Shown in pieces: positions 42,199 to 50,814 of a stretch of DNA of 64,000 bases (position 1 is the stretch's first letter; each line of letters starts with the position of its first letter). Source of the DNA: Flavobacterium dankookense (GTDB lineage: Bacteria; Bacteroidota; Bacteroidia; Flavobacteriales; Flavobacteriaceae); the NCBI RefSeq assembly GCF_004362665.1, contig NZ_SNXR01000011.1:248001-312000 (forward strand). The letters run 5' to 3'. A model generated the notes under the pieces. It saw only the letters and a program-made list of their open reading frames with translations. It ran no database searches and was not told the origin of the DNA. The translations under genes were made by a program, and so were the position numbers.

Positions 42199-43380
42199 TT
42201 ATAGAAGTTCGTAAATTCCAGCAGAACCTTGTCCAGTTCCAACACACATACTTACAATTCCGTATTTGGATTTTCTTAAACGCATTTCATCAAATAATTG
42301 AACTGATAGTTTTGCTCCAGTACAACCTAGTGGATGTCCAAGTGCAATCGCGCCACCGTTTACATTTACGATATCAGGATTTAAACCTAATTCTCTAACA
42401 ACAGCTAATGATTGAGAGGCAAATGCTTCGTTTAGTTCGATTAAATCGATGTCATTCAAGGTTAAACCTGCTTGTTTTAGTGCTTTTGGAATAGCTTTTA
42501 CTGGACCAATTCCCATAATTCTTGGTTCAACACCTGCTGATGCAAAATTTACTAATCGTGCAATAGGAGTAACGCCAAGTTCTTTTACTAGTTCTTCACT
42601 CATAATTAATACGAAAGCCGCACCATCACTCATTTGTGAAGAGTTTCCAGCTGTTACTGAACCATCGGCTGCGAATACTGGTTTTAGTTTTCCTAAAGCA
42701 GCAATATTGGTGTCGGCTCTTGGACCTTCGTCTTTATTTACTACATACGATTTGGTTTCTTTTTTACCATTTTCATTGATAAAGGTTTGCTCCACTGTGA
42801 TAGGAACAATTTGTTTGTCAAATTTACCTTCGGCTTGTGCTTTCAACGCTTTTTGATGCGAATTGAAAGCAAACTCATCTTGATCTTCACGAGAAACGTT
42901 GAATTGTTTAGCAACAGCTTCAGCCGTTAAACCCATTCCCCAATAGTAATCTTCATGACCTTCTTTTGCTACGGCGTAATCTGGAGTAGGTTTATATCCA
43001 CCCATTGGGATAAAACTCATGCTTTCAGCGCCACCCGCGATGATACAATCAGCCATTCCACTTTGGATTTTAGCCGTTGCCATTCCGATTGTTTCTAATC
43101 CTGAAGCGCAGTATCTATTTACTGTTACCCCTGGAACGTCTGTAACTTTTAATCCCATTAAGGAAATTAATCGTCCCACATTCAAACCTTGCTCAGCTTC
43201 TGGCATGGCGTTTCCAACCATTACGTCGTCAATTCTTTTTTTTTCGAAATCAGGCAATTGTGCCATCATGTGTTCGATGGTTTCTGCTGCTAACTCATCA
43301 GGTCTTTTAAATCTAAATACTCCTTTTGGAGCTTTCCCTACCGCTGTGCGGTATCCTTTTACAATATATGCAGTCTTCAT
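42199..43380 (-). CDS. Acetyl-CoA acyltransferase (3-ketoacyl-CoA thiolase)
   Basis: The 393-residue enzyme has the thiolase nucleophile Cys91 in [11 protein letters not shown], the [10 protein letters not shown] histidine segment and the C-terminal [12 protein letters not shown] with the second cysteine. It cleaves 3-ketoacyl-CoA to acetyl-CoA and a shortened acyl-CoA. It follows the multifunctional hydratase-dehydrogenase gene by three bases, and the hairpin at 42131 precedes the dehydrogenase gene. These four genes form the fatty-acid beta-oxidation operon. Confidence 0.94.
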   Translation of the reverse strand: MKTAYIVKGYRTAVGKAPKGVFRFKRPDELAAETIEHMMAQLPDFEKKRIDDVMVGNAMPEAEQGLNVGRLISLMGLKVTDVPGVTVNRYCASGLETIGMATAKIQSGMADCIIAGGAESMSFIPMGGYKPTPDYAVAKEGHEDYYWGMGLTAEAVAKQFNVSREDQDEFAFNSHQKALKAQAEGKFDKQIVPITVEQTFINENGKKETKSYVVNKDEGPRADTNIAALGKLKPVFAADGSVTAGNSSQMSDGAAFVLIMSEELVKELGVTPIARLVNFASAGVEPRIMGIGPVKAIPKALKQAGLTLNDIDLIELNEAFASQSLAVVRELGLNPDIVNVNGGAIALGHPLGCTGAKLSVQLFDEMRLRKSKYGIVSMCVGTGQGSAGIYELL

Positions 43381-43383
43381 AGT

Positions 43384-45774
43384 TTAGTTTCTTAACGGTT
43401 TCCCTTTAGTAAGCATGAATTGAATTCTTTCCAACGTTTTTCTTTCAGTACAAAGTGACAAGAAAGCTTCACGTTCGATATCTAATAAGTATTGTTCACT
43501 TACTAATGTTGGTTCTGACAAATCGCCTCCAGCCATTACATAAGCTAGTTTGTTAGCAATTTTCAAATCGTGTTCAGAGATGTATTTTCCTGCTACCATT
43601 TGGTTGGTTCCTACTAAGAACATTCCTAATGCTTGTTTACCTAATACTTTGATGTCGGTTCTTCTTACTGGTTGAGTATATCCTTGGTCAGCCATTTGTA
43701 ATGCTACTTGTTTAGCTACTGCAATTTGACGGTCTTTGTTTACCACAACGATGTCTTTTCCTTTTTGTAAAATTCCCAAGTCGAATGCTTCATAAGCTGA
43801 AGTTGCAACTTTTGCCATTCCGATGGTTAGGAAATTTTCTTGAAGAACGTTTAATTCCACATCATTTTTGCGGAATAAATCACTTGCACGAACTGCCATT
43901 TCTTTAGAACCACCACCACCAGGAATTACACCCACTCCAAATTCTACTAAACCAATATAGGTTTCAGCAGCGGCAACCACTCTGTCGGCGTGCATACTCA
44001 TTTCACATCCACCACCAAGTGTCATTCCATGTGGCGCAACAATTACTGGAATAGAAGAGTAGCGAACTCGCATCATAGTGTCCTGGAACATTTTGATAGC
44101 CATATTCAATTCGTCGTATTCTTGCTCAACAGCCATCATGAAAATCATTCCGATGTTAGCTCCAACTGAGAAATTAGTTCCTTGATTTCCAATCACTAAT
44201 CCTTTACAGTCTTTTTCAGCTAAGTCGATTGCTTTGTTGATTGCGGTTAAAACACCACCACCAATAGTATTCATTTTAGAGTGGAATTCTAAGTTCAAAA
44301 TTCCGTCACCTAAATCGATAACTGATGCATCTGAATTACCCCAAACTTTGTGACTTTCTCTGATATTATCTAAAATGATAAAGGCATCTTGACCTGGTTT
44401 TTCTTCTTGAGCTTTTGATGAAATATTGTAGAAACATGTTTTACCATTTTTAACAGAATAAAACGATTTATTTCCTGAAATCAACATATCCGTTACCCAA
44501 GTTGCTGGTTTGTAACCTTCGGCTTCCATCATGGCAATGGCTTTTTCTACACCAATGGCATCCCAAATTTCGAATGGTCCGTTTTCCCAACCGAAACCAG
44601 CTTTCATGGCATCGTCGATTTTGTAGAATTCGTCAGTGATTTCCGGAACTCTGTTTGAGCAATAAGCGAACATTGCCGAGAAGTTCTTTCTGTAGAAATC
44701 ACCTGCTTTGTCTTTTCCTTTTACTAAAACTTTGAATCTATCAATTGGTTTTTCGATAGTTTTTGTTAGTTCTAAGGTTGCGAACGATGCTTTTTTTGCT
44801 GCTCTGTATTCTAATGTATCTAAGTCTAAAGACAAAATATCTTTGCCTTCTTTTTTGTAAAATCCTTGACCAGTTTTGCTTCCTAGCCATTTGTTTTCCA
44901 TCATTTTGTTGATGAAATCGGGTAGTTTGAACAAGTCATGTGCTTCGTCATTTGGACAATTGTCATAAATTCCGTTGGCTACGTGAACTAACGTATCTAA
45001 ACCAACGACATCCACAGTTCTGAAGGTTGCCGATTTTGGACGACCAATAACCGGACCTGTTAATTTATCAACTTCTTCTATGGTTAATCCCATTTCTTTT
45101 ACTTGGTGGAATAGACTTTGAATTCCGAAAATACCAATTCTGTTTCCGATGAAAGCTGGAGTATCTTTTGCTATAACTGAAGTTTTTCCTAAGAATTTTG
45201 AACCGTATTCAAAAAGGAAATCCAATACTTCTTGTGAAGTTTTTGGACCTGGAATGATTTCGAATAATTTCAAATAGCGAGCTGGATTGAAGAAATGCGT
45301 TCCACAGAAATGTGCTTGAAAATCATCGCTTCTGCCTTCGCTCATAAACTTAATAGGAATTCCCGAAGTGTTTGACGTTACCAATGTTCCGGGTTTACGG
45401 AATTTGTCGATTTGTTCAAAAACCAATTTCTTGATGTCCAAACGTTCTACCACAACTTCGATAATCCAATCGCAAGTTGCAATTTTGGACATATCATCTG
45501 TCGTGTTTCCAGTTGTAATTCGACTTGCAAATTTCTGACTGTAAATAGGCGATGGATTGCTTTTTAAAGCATTTGCTAAATGGTCATTTACCACACGGTT
45601 GCGAACGACTTTACTCTCTAAAGTTAGTCCTTTCTTTTCCTCGATTTCAGTTAGTGCGTTGGGCACAATGTCTAAAAGGAGTACTTCTAAACCGATGTTA
45701 GCAAAATGACAAGCAATTCCAGAACCCATTATTCCAGAACCAACTACTGCCACTTTTTTAATTGTTCGTTTCAT
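43384..45774 (-). CDS. Multifunctional 3-hydroxyacyl-CoA dehydrogenase / enoyl-CoA hydratase
   Basis: The 796-residue protein begins with the NAD-binding motif VAVVGSGIMGSGIACHFAN (residues 8-26, given by position) of 3-hydroxyacyl-CoA dehydrogenases. The dehydrogenase C-terminal domain follows, with FNPARYLKLFEIIPG and a second helical copy. From about residue 490 a crotonase fold carries GGGCEMSMHADRVVAAAETYIGLVE. The order dehydrogenase first, hydratase second is the FadN-like layout. It catalyses hydration and oxidation in beta-oxidation. The gene begins right after the MarR gap. Confidence 0.94.
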   Translation of the reverse strand: MKRTIKKVAVVGSGIMGSGIACHFANIGLEVLLLDIVPNALTEIEEKKGLTLESKVVRNRVVNDHLANALKSNPSPIYSQKFASRITTGNTTDDMSKIATCDWIIEVVVERLDIKKLVFEQIDKFRKPGTLVTSNTSGIPIKFMSEGRSDDFQAHFCGTHFFNPARYLKLFEIIPGPKTSQEVLDFLFEYGSKFLGKTSVIAKDTPAFIGNRIGIFGIQSLFHQVKEMGLTIEEVDKLTGPVIGRPKSATFRTVDVVGLDTLVHVANGIYDNCPNDEAHDLFKLPDFINKMMENKWLGSKTGQGFYKKEGKDILSLDLDTLEYRAAKKASFATLELTKTIEKPIDRFKVLVKGKDKAGDFYRKNFSAMFAYCSNRVPEITDEFYKIDDAMKAGFGWENGPFEIWDAIGVEKAIAMMEAEGYKPATWVTDMLISGNKSFYSVKNGKTCFYNISSKAQEEKPGQDAFIILDNIRESHKVWGNSDASVIDLGDGILNLEFHSKMNTIGGGVLTAINKAIDLAEKDCKGLVIGNQGTNFSVGANIGMIFMMAVEQEYDELNMAIKMFQDTMMRVRYSSIPVIVAPHGMTLGGGCEMSMHADRVVAAAETYIGLVEFGVGVIPGGGGSKEMAVRASDLFRKNDVELNVLQENFLTIGMAKVATSAYEAFDLGILQKGKDIVVVNKDRQIAVAKQVALQMADQGYTQPVRRTDIKVLGKQALGMFLVGTNQMVAGKYISEHDLKIANKLAYVMAGGDLSEPTLVSEQYLLDIEREAFLSLCTERKTLERIQFMLTKGKPLRN

Positions 45775-45879
45775 TTTTTTTTTTATTTGAGAGAAGAGAT
45801 AATGGACTAAAAGATGAAAGACTTTTTCTTAAATTCGGATTTGTCTATCATCTATCCGTCTCTCCTCTATTATCTAAAT

Positions 45880-46311
45880 TTAAAATATCTTCTTCTCCGT
45901 TATTAAATCATTTATAACATCTGCAACTTCAATGAAATGATTTAGTTTTTCTTCTGAGATGTTTTGTTTTACTACTTCATTGAATTTTAATACGGTGGTT
46001 TTTGATTGTTCTCTCATTTGTTTACCTAAATCGGTCAGGTAGATTAAAACGCCACGACCATCATCTGGATTTTTCTTTCGTATGATTAGACCTTTTTCTT
46101 CTAATGTTTTTAAGGTTCTGGTTAGAGAAGTTGCCTCCATTCCCATTCTAGAACTGATAGCTGTTGATGGAGTTCCTTCTTCTTTGTCTATGCTTAAAAG
46201 AGCAAAACCTATAGCCATTGAACCATCAAATTTTGAAGCTTCTTCGTTGTACATTCTTGAAACAGCTTGCCAAGTTGCACGAAGAATATAGTCAATTGTT
46301 TTTTCTCTCAT
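45880..46311 (-). CDS. MarR-family transcriptional regulator
   Basis: The 143-residue protein has the winged-helix motif SAISSRMGMEATSLTRTLKTLEEKGLI and the wing KKNPDDGRGVLIYLTDLGK. MarR proteins bind palindromes and respond to small ligands, here perhaps acyl-CoA or fatty acid. It precedes the beta-oxidation genes by about 100 bases in the same direction. An ideal 12-bp palindrome lies in its own promoter, so it may regulate itself and the operon. The ligand is inferred from context only. Confidence 0.9.
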   Translation of the reverse strand: MREKTIDYILRATWQAVSRMYNEEASKFDGSMAIGFALLSIDKEEGTPSTAISSRMGMEATSLTRTLKTLEEKGLIIRKKNPDDGRGVLIYLTDLGKQMREQSKTTVLKFNEVVKQNISEEKLNHFIEVADVINDLITEKKIF

Positions 46312-46351
46312 TTGATTTCCGTATTTTACTAAAACGATTTAGTTGGGAATT

Positions 46352-46359
46352 CAAAGATA
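46352..46359 (-). promoter_or_regulatory. -7 element of the marR promoter
   Basis: Minus-strand TATCTTTG fits TAnnTTTG. It is 41 bases before the ATG at 46311 and 13 bases downstream of the palindrome. Confidence 0.55.
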
Positions 46360-46371
46360 TAAAAAATTTAT

Positions 46372-46383
46372 TATGCGCGCATA
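46372..46383. promoter_or_regulatory. TATGCGCGCATA palindrome, probable MarR operator
   Basis: A perfect 12-base palindrome, GC-rich in an AT-rich setting, lies just upstream of the -7 element, over the expected spacer or -33 zone. That is a typical repressor position. Confidence 0.65.
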
Positions 46384-46446
46384 GTATTTAATAAAAAAAT
46401 ATTTTTTTTTACAATTGTTTGAAAAGATTACTAAAGAAAAGGCTTT

Positions 46447-46917
46447 CTAATTGTTTGCTAAACACTTTTTAATTAGTACGATTTGACCTAGATGGTAGTA
46501 AGCGTGTTCTATCATTGCATCTATGTTACGATAGTAAGTACCATATTTTTCGTCTGTGAATACTTGCTGTAGTTTTTCATCGGGCATTTGATCAATTAGT
46601 GTCGCGAATAGTTCTGCGTCAGTCCAAAAAATAGAAAGGAAGTTCTCCCAATCGGATTGTGATTCTATAAGTGGAAAATCAAAACTAAATTTGTCTTTGA
46701 TATCGAGTGTTCCACCTTTGAATACATTATTTATTCCTTTGATATAATAATGAATGTGTTGTGCAAGAATAGCAATAGTATTTAGCGATTGGAATTGGGT
46801 TGTAGCGATTTTCCAATCAAGATTGTCTAATTGGTCTTTATAATTAGTATTGGCTATCCATGTTCCATTTAAAATGACTTCTCTAAATCGTTTAGCTATT
46901 TCATGTGTACTTTTCAT
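46447..46917 (-). CDS. DinB-like (DUF1572-type) protein
   Basis: The 156-residue helical protein has the DinB metal triad pattern, LAQHIHYYIKG near residue 50 and EHAYYHLGQIVLIK near 138. The family forms four-helix bundles that bind a divalent metal; several act as thiol transferases, but many have no known role. It has its own -7 element at 46938. No neighbours suggest a specific substrate. Confidence 0.78.
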   Translation of the reverse strand: MKSTHEIAKRFREVILNGTWIANTNYKDQLDNLDWKIATTQFQSLNTIAILAQHIHYYIKGINNVFKGGTLDIKDKFSFDFPLIESQSDWENFLSIFWTDAELFATLIDQMPDEKLQQVFTDEKYGTYYRNIDAMIEHAYYHLGQIVLIKKCLANN

Positions 46918-46937
46918 CGATTTTTTATTGGTATTCT

Positions 46938-46945
46938 CAAAGATA
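46938..46945 (-). promoter_or_regulatory. -7 element before the DinB-like gene
   Basis: Minus-strand TATCTTTG matches TAnnTTTG, 21 bases before the ATG at 46917. Confidence 0.45.
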
Positions 46946-46979
46946 TGAATTTTATAAAATAATTTTAATTTGTATTTGA

Positions 46980-47147
46980 TTATATCTTGTTGTTTGGTTC
47001 GTCATTTTCTTTGTCTATTGGCATGTCATTATTCTCCAAAAAGGTTTCTAATTCTTTTTTGTCTTTGAGGTTACGCTTGATGAGAAAGATTATTAAACTC
47101 ATTGCTAAAATAATTACAGCGCCGATTGTTATCCAATTTGTTTCCAT
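46980..47147 (-). CDS. 55-residue single-span membrane protein
   Basis: A frame from ATG 47147 to TAA 46980 encodes METNWITIGAVIILAMSLII at the start (one membrane span), then a basic KRNLKDKK and an acidic tail ending PNNKI. The start, span and charge change are those of a real small membrane protein. It is 62 bases before the DinB-like gene on the same strand. No function is recognised. Confidence 0.6.
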   Translation of the reverse strand: METNWITIGAVIILAMSLIIFLIKRNLKDKKELETFLENNDMPIDKENDEPNNKI

Positions 47148-47435
47148 GATTTATTTGTTTAAATAAAGTTATGAAACATAAATCGATTACGGTAGTTTTT
47201 TTTGTTATCAAATGATTAAGTTACTTAATGTAACGATTATTTAAATCGGTAATTGTGAATTATAAAAAGATGTATCTATTTATTTGTTTGAAATTGAAGA
47301 TTTTCCGCAGTTTAATAAAAAAGTGAAATTGATTAATTATATAGCATTTGAACTTTTAACTTCTTAACCTTAATAGCTAAGAAACTGCATTGTTTTTAAT
47401 CTATATTTTCTTTTGTTTAAAAGTAAATCTTGTTT

Positions 47436-48251
47436 TTATTTTGTTCCAAATGTCCAGAGGAATGCCTTTTCTTTTGTGGCTCTAAAGATGGTGGCATGTT
47501 CTTCTTTGGGTTCGTTGGAATAATTCCATTTTATATTGCTGTTGTTTACTGATTGTAAAATAGTTGCTAATTCTTTGGTATGGACATAAATATCTTCAGC
47601 ATTGGAACCAGCAAACCATAATTTTTTATTAGTAGTAGGGGATTTTGTCAAACGGTCTTTAGCTGTTTTAACCAAATAATGATTGTTCCACCATAAGGAA
47701 GGATCAAATGCAATATATTGGTCAAACATATCAGGTTCTAGAAAAAATGTTTCTATTACAAATAGTCCTGATAATGATTCGCCAATGATACTTTTTTCGT
47801 CTGTTGTTCGGTATCGTTTGTTAATTTCTGGAAAGAGTTCTTCTTTAATAAAGGCTCTAAATTTTTCAGAACCACCAACCACTGGTGCAATTTCTTTGTC
47901 TTTCGCTATTTCAGTAAATCCTGTTAAATCTCTTCTGCGTTGTGTGTTTTCTATACCAACGAGAATGATAGGACTTATTTTTTTTGTTTTTATTAATTCA
48001 GCAATGGTGTTGGCAATATGTGGAAAGTCTTCTTTAATTCCTCCATCTGCCATATACATTACGGGTAACGAGTCGTTGTTAGTATTATATTCGGGTGGTG
48101 TCCAAACGTTGATTATTCTTTTTTCGCCAACTTGTTTCGATTGGATAGTAAAGGTTTCGTGTTTAGGAATTGGATCATTAGGTTGTGATGCGTTTGAACA
48201 ACTCGTTAGTATTAAAAATATAAAAAGTAATTTACAATAGATGAATTTCAT
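47436..48251 (-). CDS. Alpha/beta-hydrolase esterase lipoprotein (enterochelin-esterase-like)
   Basis: The 271-residue protein has a lipobox (LILTSCSNAS, Cys near 18) and the putative-esterase fold: a nucleophile in IIGESLSGLFVIE, acidic residues near PSLWW and AEDIYVH, and a final histidine in EEHATIFR. The family includes siderophore and carbohydrate esterases such as IroE and Fes. The substrate is unknown. It is probably anchored in the periplasmic or outer membrane leaflet. Confidence 0.8.
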   Translation of the reverse strand: MKFIYCKLLFIFLILTSCSNASQPNDPIPKHETFTIQSKQVGEKRIINVWTPPEYNTNNDSLPVMYMADGGIKEDFPHIANTIAELIKTKKISPIILVGIENTQRRRDLTGFTEIAKDKEIAPVVGGSEKFRAFIKEELFPEINKRYRTTDEKSIIGESLSGLFVIETFFLEPDMFDQYIAFDPSLWWNNHYLVKTAKDRLTKSPTTNKKLWFAGSNAEDIYVHTKELATILQSVNNSNIKWNYSNEPKEEHATIFRATKEKAFLWTFGTK

Positions 48252-48444
48252 GTTTGTTTTATATTTAGGATTGAAAATAACAACAGCCTTAATTAAGCAA
48301 AAATACTACTTTTTTTTAATGATTATACTTTGATTGATCTTCTGACTATTATGCAATTATAATGTTTTATTGTATAAGGGTTTTTGTGTTTTTGGTGCGT
48401 AATTTTATTAGATAGTATTAGTGTAATCTAAAAAAATATTTGTC

Positions 48445-48834
48445 ATGAAAAAGAGTAGTTTGCTTGTAGTTGGATTTTTTGTTTTCTCTTCACAGTTTCT
48501 TAGTTCGCAAGTGGCGTTGGATACTGTTTTTATTCAAAATAAATCCAAGGTGAAAAGTGCTGTGGTTTCGAGATATAATTATTATCCTAATCTCGAGGCA
48601 TATTATGATAAAACTTCGGGTTTGTTTCTTTACAAAGCCAATACTATTTGGGTTACAGCTTCTTCTATACCATCAAATTATCGAGGTTATTGTTTTAGAA
48701 ATGGTTTGTTTGTGGTGTTAGAAGATTGTGTTGATGATGCGCCTTATTTGTTTTTGGCAAAGCACAAGTTACTGCATCCAGCTAATTATTCAAGTAAACC
48801 AATTAGACCGGCTAAGGTTTTGGTTGCTAATTGA
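48445..48834 (+). CDS. Exported protein of unknown function
   Basis: The 129-residue product has a signal peptide to about residue 21 (ending SSQ). The mature part contains KSAVVSRYNYYPNLEAYYDKT and YCFRNGLFVVLEDC. The two cysteines could form a disulfide. It is alone on the plus strand between minus-strand genes and has its own terminator. I recognise no domain; the function is unknown. Confidence 0.65.
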   Translation: MKKSSLLVVGFFVFSSQFLSSQVALDTVFIQNKSKVKSAVVSRYNYYPNLEAYYDKTSGLFLYKANTIWVTASSIPSNYRGYCFRNGLFVVLEDCVDDAPYLFLAKHKLLHPANYSSKPIRPAKVLVAN

Positions 48835-48844
48835 TATGAATCAA

Positions 48845-48885
48845 AAATAGAGCAAAACCCGACATAGTTTTACTCTATTTTTTTT
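48845..48885 (+). terminator. Terminator after the exported protein gene
   Basis: AAATAGAGcAAAAC pairs with GTTTTaCTCTATTT, followed by a T run. Confidence 0.8.
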
Positions 48886-48900
48886 AAACTAGTTATAGTT

Positions 48901-49140
48901 TTACTTTAGACTGTTGTTTTCAGCAAATTCTTTGGTGTCTTCTACTAGTTCTTCATACTTGTGGGTAATGTCTTTGTAGATGTCATCGAATTTATGTTTT
49001 AATTCGCTGGTATAGTCTGTTCCTTTTTTCATAATTCGTTTTCTTGTTTTGCTTCCTTTTGCTGGGGCAAAAAGTATTCCTGCAACTGCTCCGATGGCTA
49101 TTCCGCTAAGAACACCTAAAATCACTTTGTTTGTTTCCAT
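48901..49140 (-). CDS. YtxH-domain small membrane protein
   Basis: The 79-residue protein starts with a glycine-rich hydrophobic span (LGVLSGIAIGAVAGILFAPAKG at residues 8-29, given by position) and continues as a charged helix. This is the YtxH-type layout found in general-stress proteins. The role is unclear. It lies in a run of four minus-strand small genes with a putative lipoprotein and a membrane protein, some overlapping. A stress role is a family-level inference. Confidence 0.8.
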   Translation of the reverse strand: METNKVILGVLSGIAIGAVAGILFAPAKGSKTRKRIMKKGTDYTSELKHKFDDIYKDITHKYEELVEDTKEFAENNSLK

Positions 49141-49156
49141 TATTGTTGTATTTGTT

Positions 49157-49309
49157 TTATAATTTTCTTCCTTGAATTAAACGGAGTATAACTGCTATGG
49201 CAGCAATTATTAGCAGGATGTGTATTATTCCTGTTGCGCTATAGGCGAAAAATCCAATTGCCCATAGAATGACTAGCACGATGGCTACGGTGTAGAGTAA
49301 ATTGCTCAT
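49157..49309 (-). CDS. 50-residue lmo0937-family membrane protein
   Basis: ATG 49309 opens a 50-codon frame to TAA 49157: MSNLLYTVAIVLVILWAIGF then a second span ILLIIAAIAVILRLI and a QGRKL end. The pattern matches the small lmo0937-type two-span family widespread in bacteria. It starts inside the previous stop codon (TAATG overlap), so it is translationally coupled with the lipoprotein gene at 49309. The function is unknown. Confidence 0.8.
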   Translation of the reverse strand: MSNLLYTVAIVLVILWAIGFFAYSATGIIHILLIIAAIAVILRLIQGRKL

Positions 49310-49812
49310 TATTTATTTTTTTCGGTTGCGTTTTTAATATCTTGACCAAGATTGTCCATGTCATTTTTAAATTCTTGTTTGAAATTGGCCCAATTGGTTT
49401 GGTTGTTTTCATAGTTGTCAATTCGAGATTGTAGTCCGTCGTTTTTTTCTTCAAGATCAGAAATGGCTTTGGTGTAGGATTCGGTGAATTTGTTTCCAGG
49501 TTTTTTTAGTGCATCGCGCAATGAGATAATTTGTTTTTCATTGGCAGCAATAGCTTCTTGAGCTTCACGTTTGAACATTTGCCATTCTTCATCATTGGCT
49601 TTTCTGACACTGTCGTTGCTTACTTCTGTCTCTACATTTTCCATGTTCTCATTAGCTTCGTTTAGATTTTCTAAAGCATCCGCTTCTTTTTCGGAGTTGG
49701 ATTTGCAACTTGTCAAACTTAGACTAATTAGAAGTCCTGTAACTACTAATAGTGCAAGGAATTTAGCTCTCATCATCGAGATACTTAGTTGTTTTGTGTG
49801 TGTTTCTTTCAT
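49309..49812 (-). CDS. Charged helical lipoprotein
   Basis: The 167-residue product has a lipobox (LSLTSCKSNSE, Cys near 36 from the first Met; the true start may be the Met at residue 13 or 14). The rest is a long acidic helix with KREAQEAIAANEKQI and a second coil. It overlaps the next gene's start by one base (TAATG). No family is recognised; it is probably a periplasmic or membrane-linked spacer protein. Confidence 0.7.
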   Translation of the reverse strand: MKETHTKQLSISMMRAKFLALLVVTGLLISLSLTSCKSNSEKEADALENLNEANENMENVETEVSNDSVRKANDEEWQMFKREAQEAIAANEKQIISLRDALKKPGNKFTESYTKAISDLEEKNDGLQSRIDNYENNQTNWANFKQEFKNDMDNLGQDIKNATEKNK

Positions 49813-49878
49813 AAGATTAAATTGTTTTTATGCGTTTTTGAATACTGTCAAAGTTCAGCCATGAATAGGGTTTTTGTG

Positions 49879-50124
49879 TTATAGTATTTTCGAATTGATT
49901 TGTATAATTCCCATTTTGACTTGATGCGTTTCTTTGTATTCTTTCAAAAGGTCAACTAATGAATTGTAATATTGCTCTAAGGAGTGATTGTTTACTTCGG
50001 GATTTTCTTGATTGGGAATTGTAGCAGGCATTTCGTTTAGAAACTTAGACAATTCAGGATATTGATTATTTATTTTTAGGGTAATGGCTAGAATATTACT
50101 ATTTAGTGTATCTTTTGATGACAT
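49879..50124 (-). CDS. Small conserved hypothetical protein
   Basis: The 81-residue protein is helical and acidic, with NNQYPELSKFLNEMPATIP and SLEQYYNSLVDLLKEYKETH. It has no signal peptide, membrane span or cysteine. It sits between the lipoprotein gene and the histidine-rich gene on the same strand, after a terminator. I do not recognise the family. Confidence 0.65.
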   Translation of the reverse strand: MSSKDTLNSNILAITLKINNQYPELSKFLNEMPATIPNQENPEVNNHSLEQYYNSLVDLLKEYKETHQVKMGIIQINSKIL

Positions 50125-50141
50125 AACGGATAATTTTATTA

Positions 50142-50173
50142 AAAAAAAGCACCAGTTGATTAGTGCTTTTTTT
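50142..50173 (-). terminator. Terminator after the His-rich small gene
   Basis: AAAAAAAGCAC pairs with GTGCTTTTTTT around a 10-base loop; on the minus strand it ends with a T run. Confidence 0.75.
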
Positions 50174-50192
50174 GATGTCTTTGGTCACAGGA

Positions 50193-50447
50193 TTATTTGG
50201 CGACGGTGGCATATTTTTTCAGGTTTTTTTTCTGGAGTTTTTTAGCCAGTTTGCTTTCGCCTTTGGCTTTCATCCCACATCCGCAGGCTGTTTCTTTGTT
50301 TCCTTCTTTATAATGCTTTGCAGCTTCATTATGATGATGTGCGGCAGCTTCGTGGTGTTTTGCTGCTTCTTCGTGGTTGTTAATTACTTTTTGAGTTTCG
50401 GTAGCTTCGTCAACTACTTTTTTTACTTTTTTGTTTACTTCTAACAT
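50193..50447 (-). CDS. 84-residue His/Lys-rich protein
   Basis: The protein has a central AAKHHEAAAHHHNEAAKHYK segment (20 residues, His-rich), flanked by Lys-rich parts, and a CGCG motif near residue 56. Such composition is consistent with metal binding or a histone-like role, but no family call is safe. It is transcribed alone, with the terminator at 50142. A similar His-rich block is common in small Bacteroidota proteins. Confidence 0.65.
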   Translation of the reverse strand: MLEVNKKVKKVVDEATETQKVINNHEEAAKHHEAAAHHHNEAAKHYKEGNKETACGCGMKAKGESKLAKKLQKKNLKKYATVAK

Positions 50448-50814
50448 GGTGTTGTATTTAAAATTATAAATTCATTTTTATAATAGTGTAAAGTTCGTTT
50501 GGATTCTTTCTTTTGAAGTTATACTACTATGGTGAAGAGTTTTATAATTCACATATTTAAAAAAAAAGTGGAGTTTAAAAAAGAAAAGAGATTGTCAGAT
50601 AGATGATAGCGTTTGTAATAGTATTCAAAGAAAGATTAAACGAGTTTTGATTTTTGATAACAATACATTTGATAATGTAACTCTGTTTTATTCTTACGTT
50701 GCAATCATTTTGTTAGACAATCTCTTTTTAGCATTAGTAGATTTTGAATAGTCAAAGGTCATTCTAGTTGTGCTATTTTCTCTTTCATAATTTTGTTAAA
50801 GATTTATATAATTA
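50448..50814. other. 367-base gap with a long inverted repeat
   Basis: AAAAGAGATTGTC (50584-50596) is the perfect complement of GACAATCTCTTTT (50716-50728), enclosing 119 bases of AT-rich sequence. The rest holds no convincing gene. It could be a 145-base structured RNA or a decayed small mobile element. Confidence 0.7.

Noticed and set aside
49239..49454. 71-residue basic protein at 49239-49454
   Set aside because: It overlaps the lipoprotein and lmo0937-type genes in another frame. Those two have a TAATG coupled start and family-like sequences.
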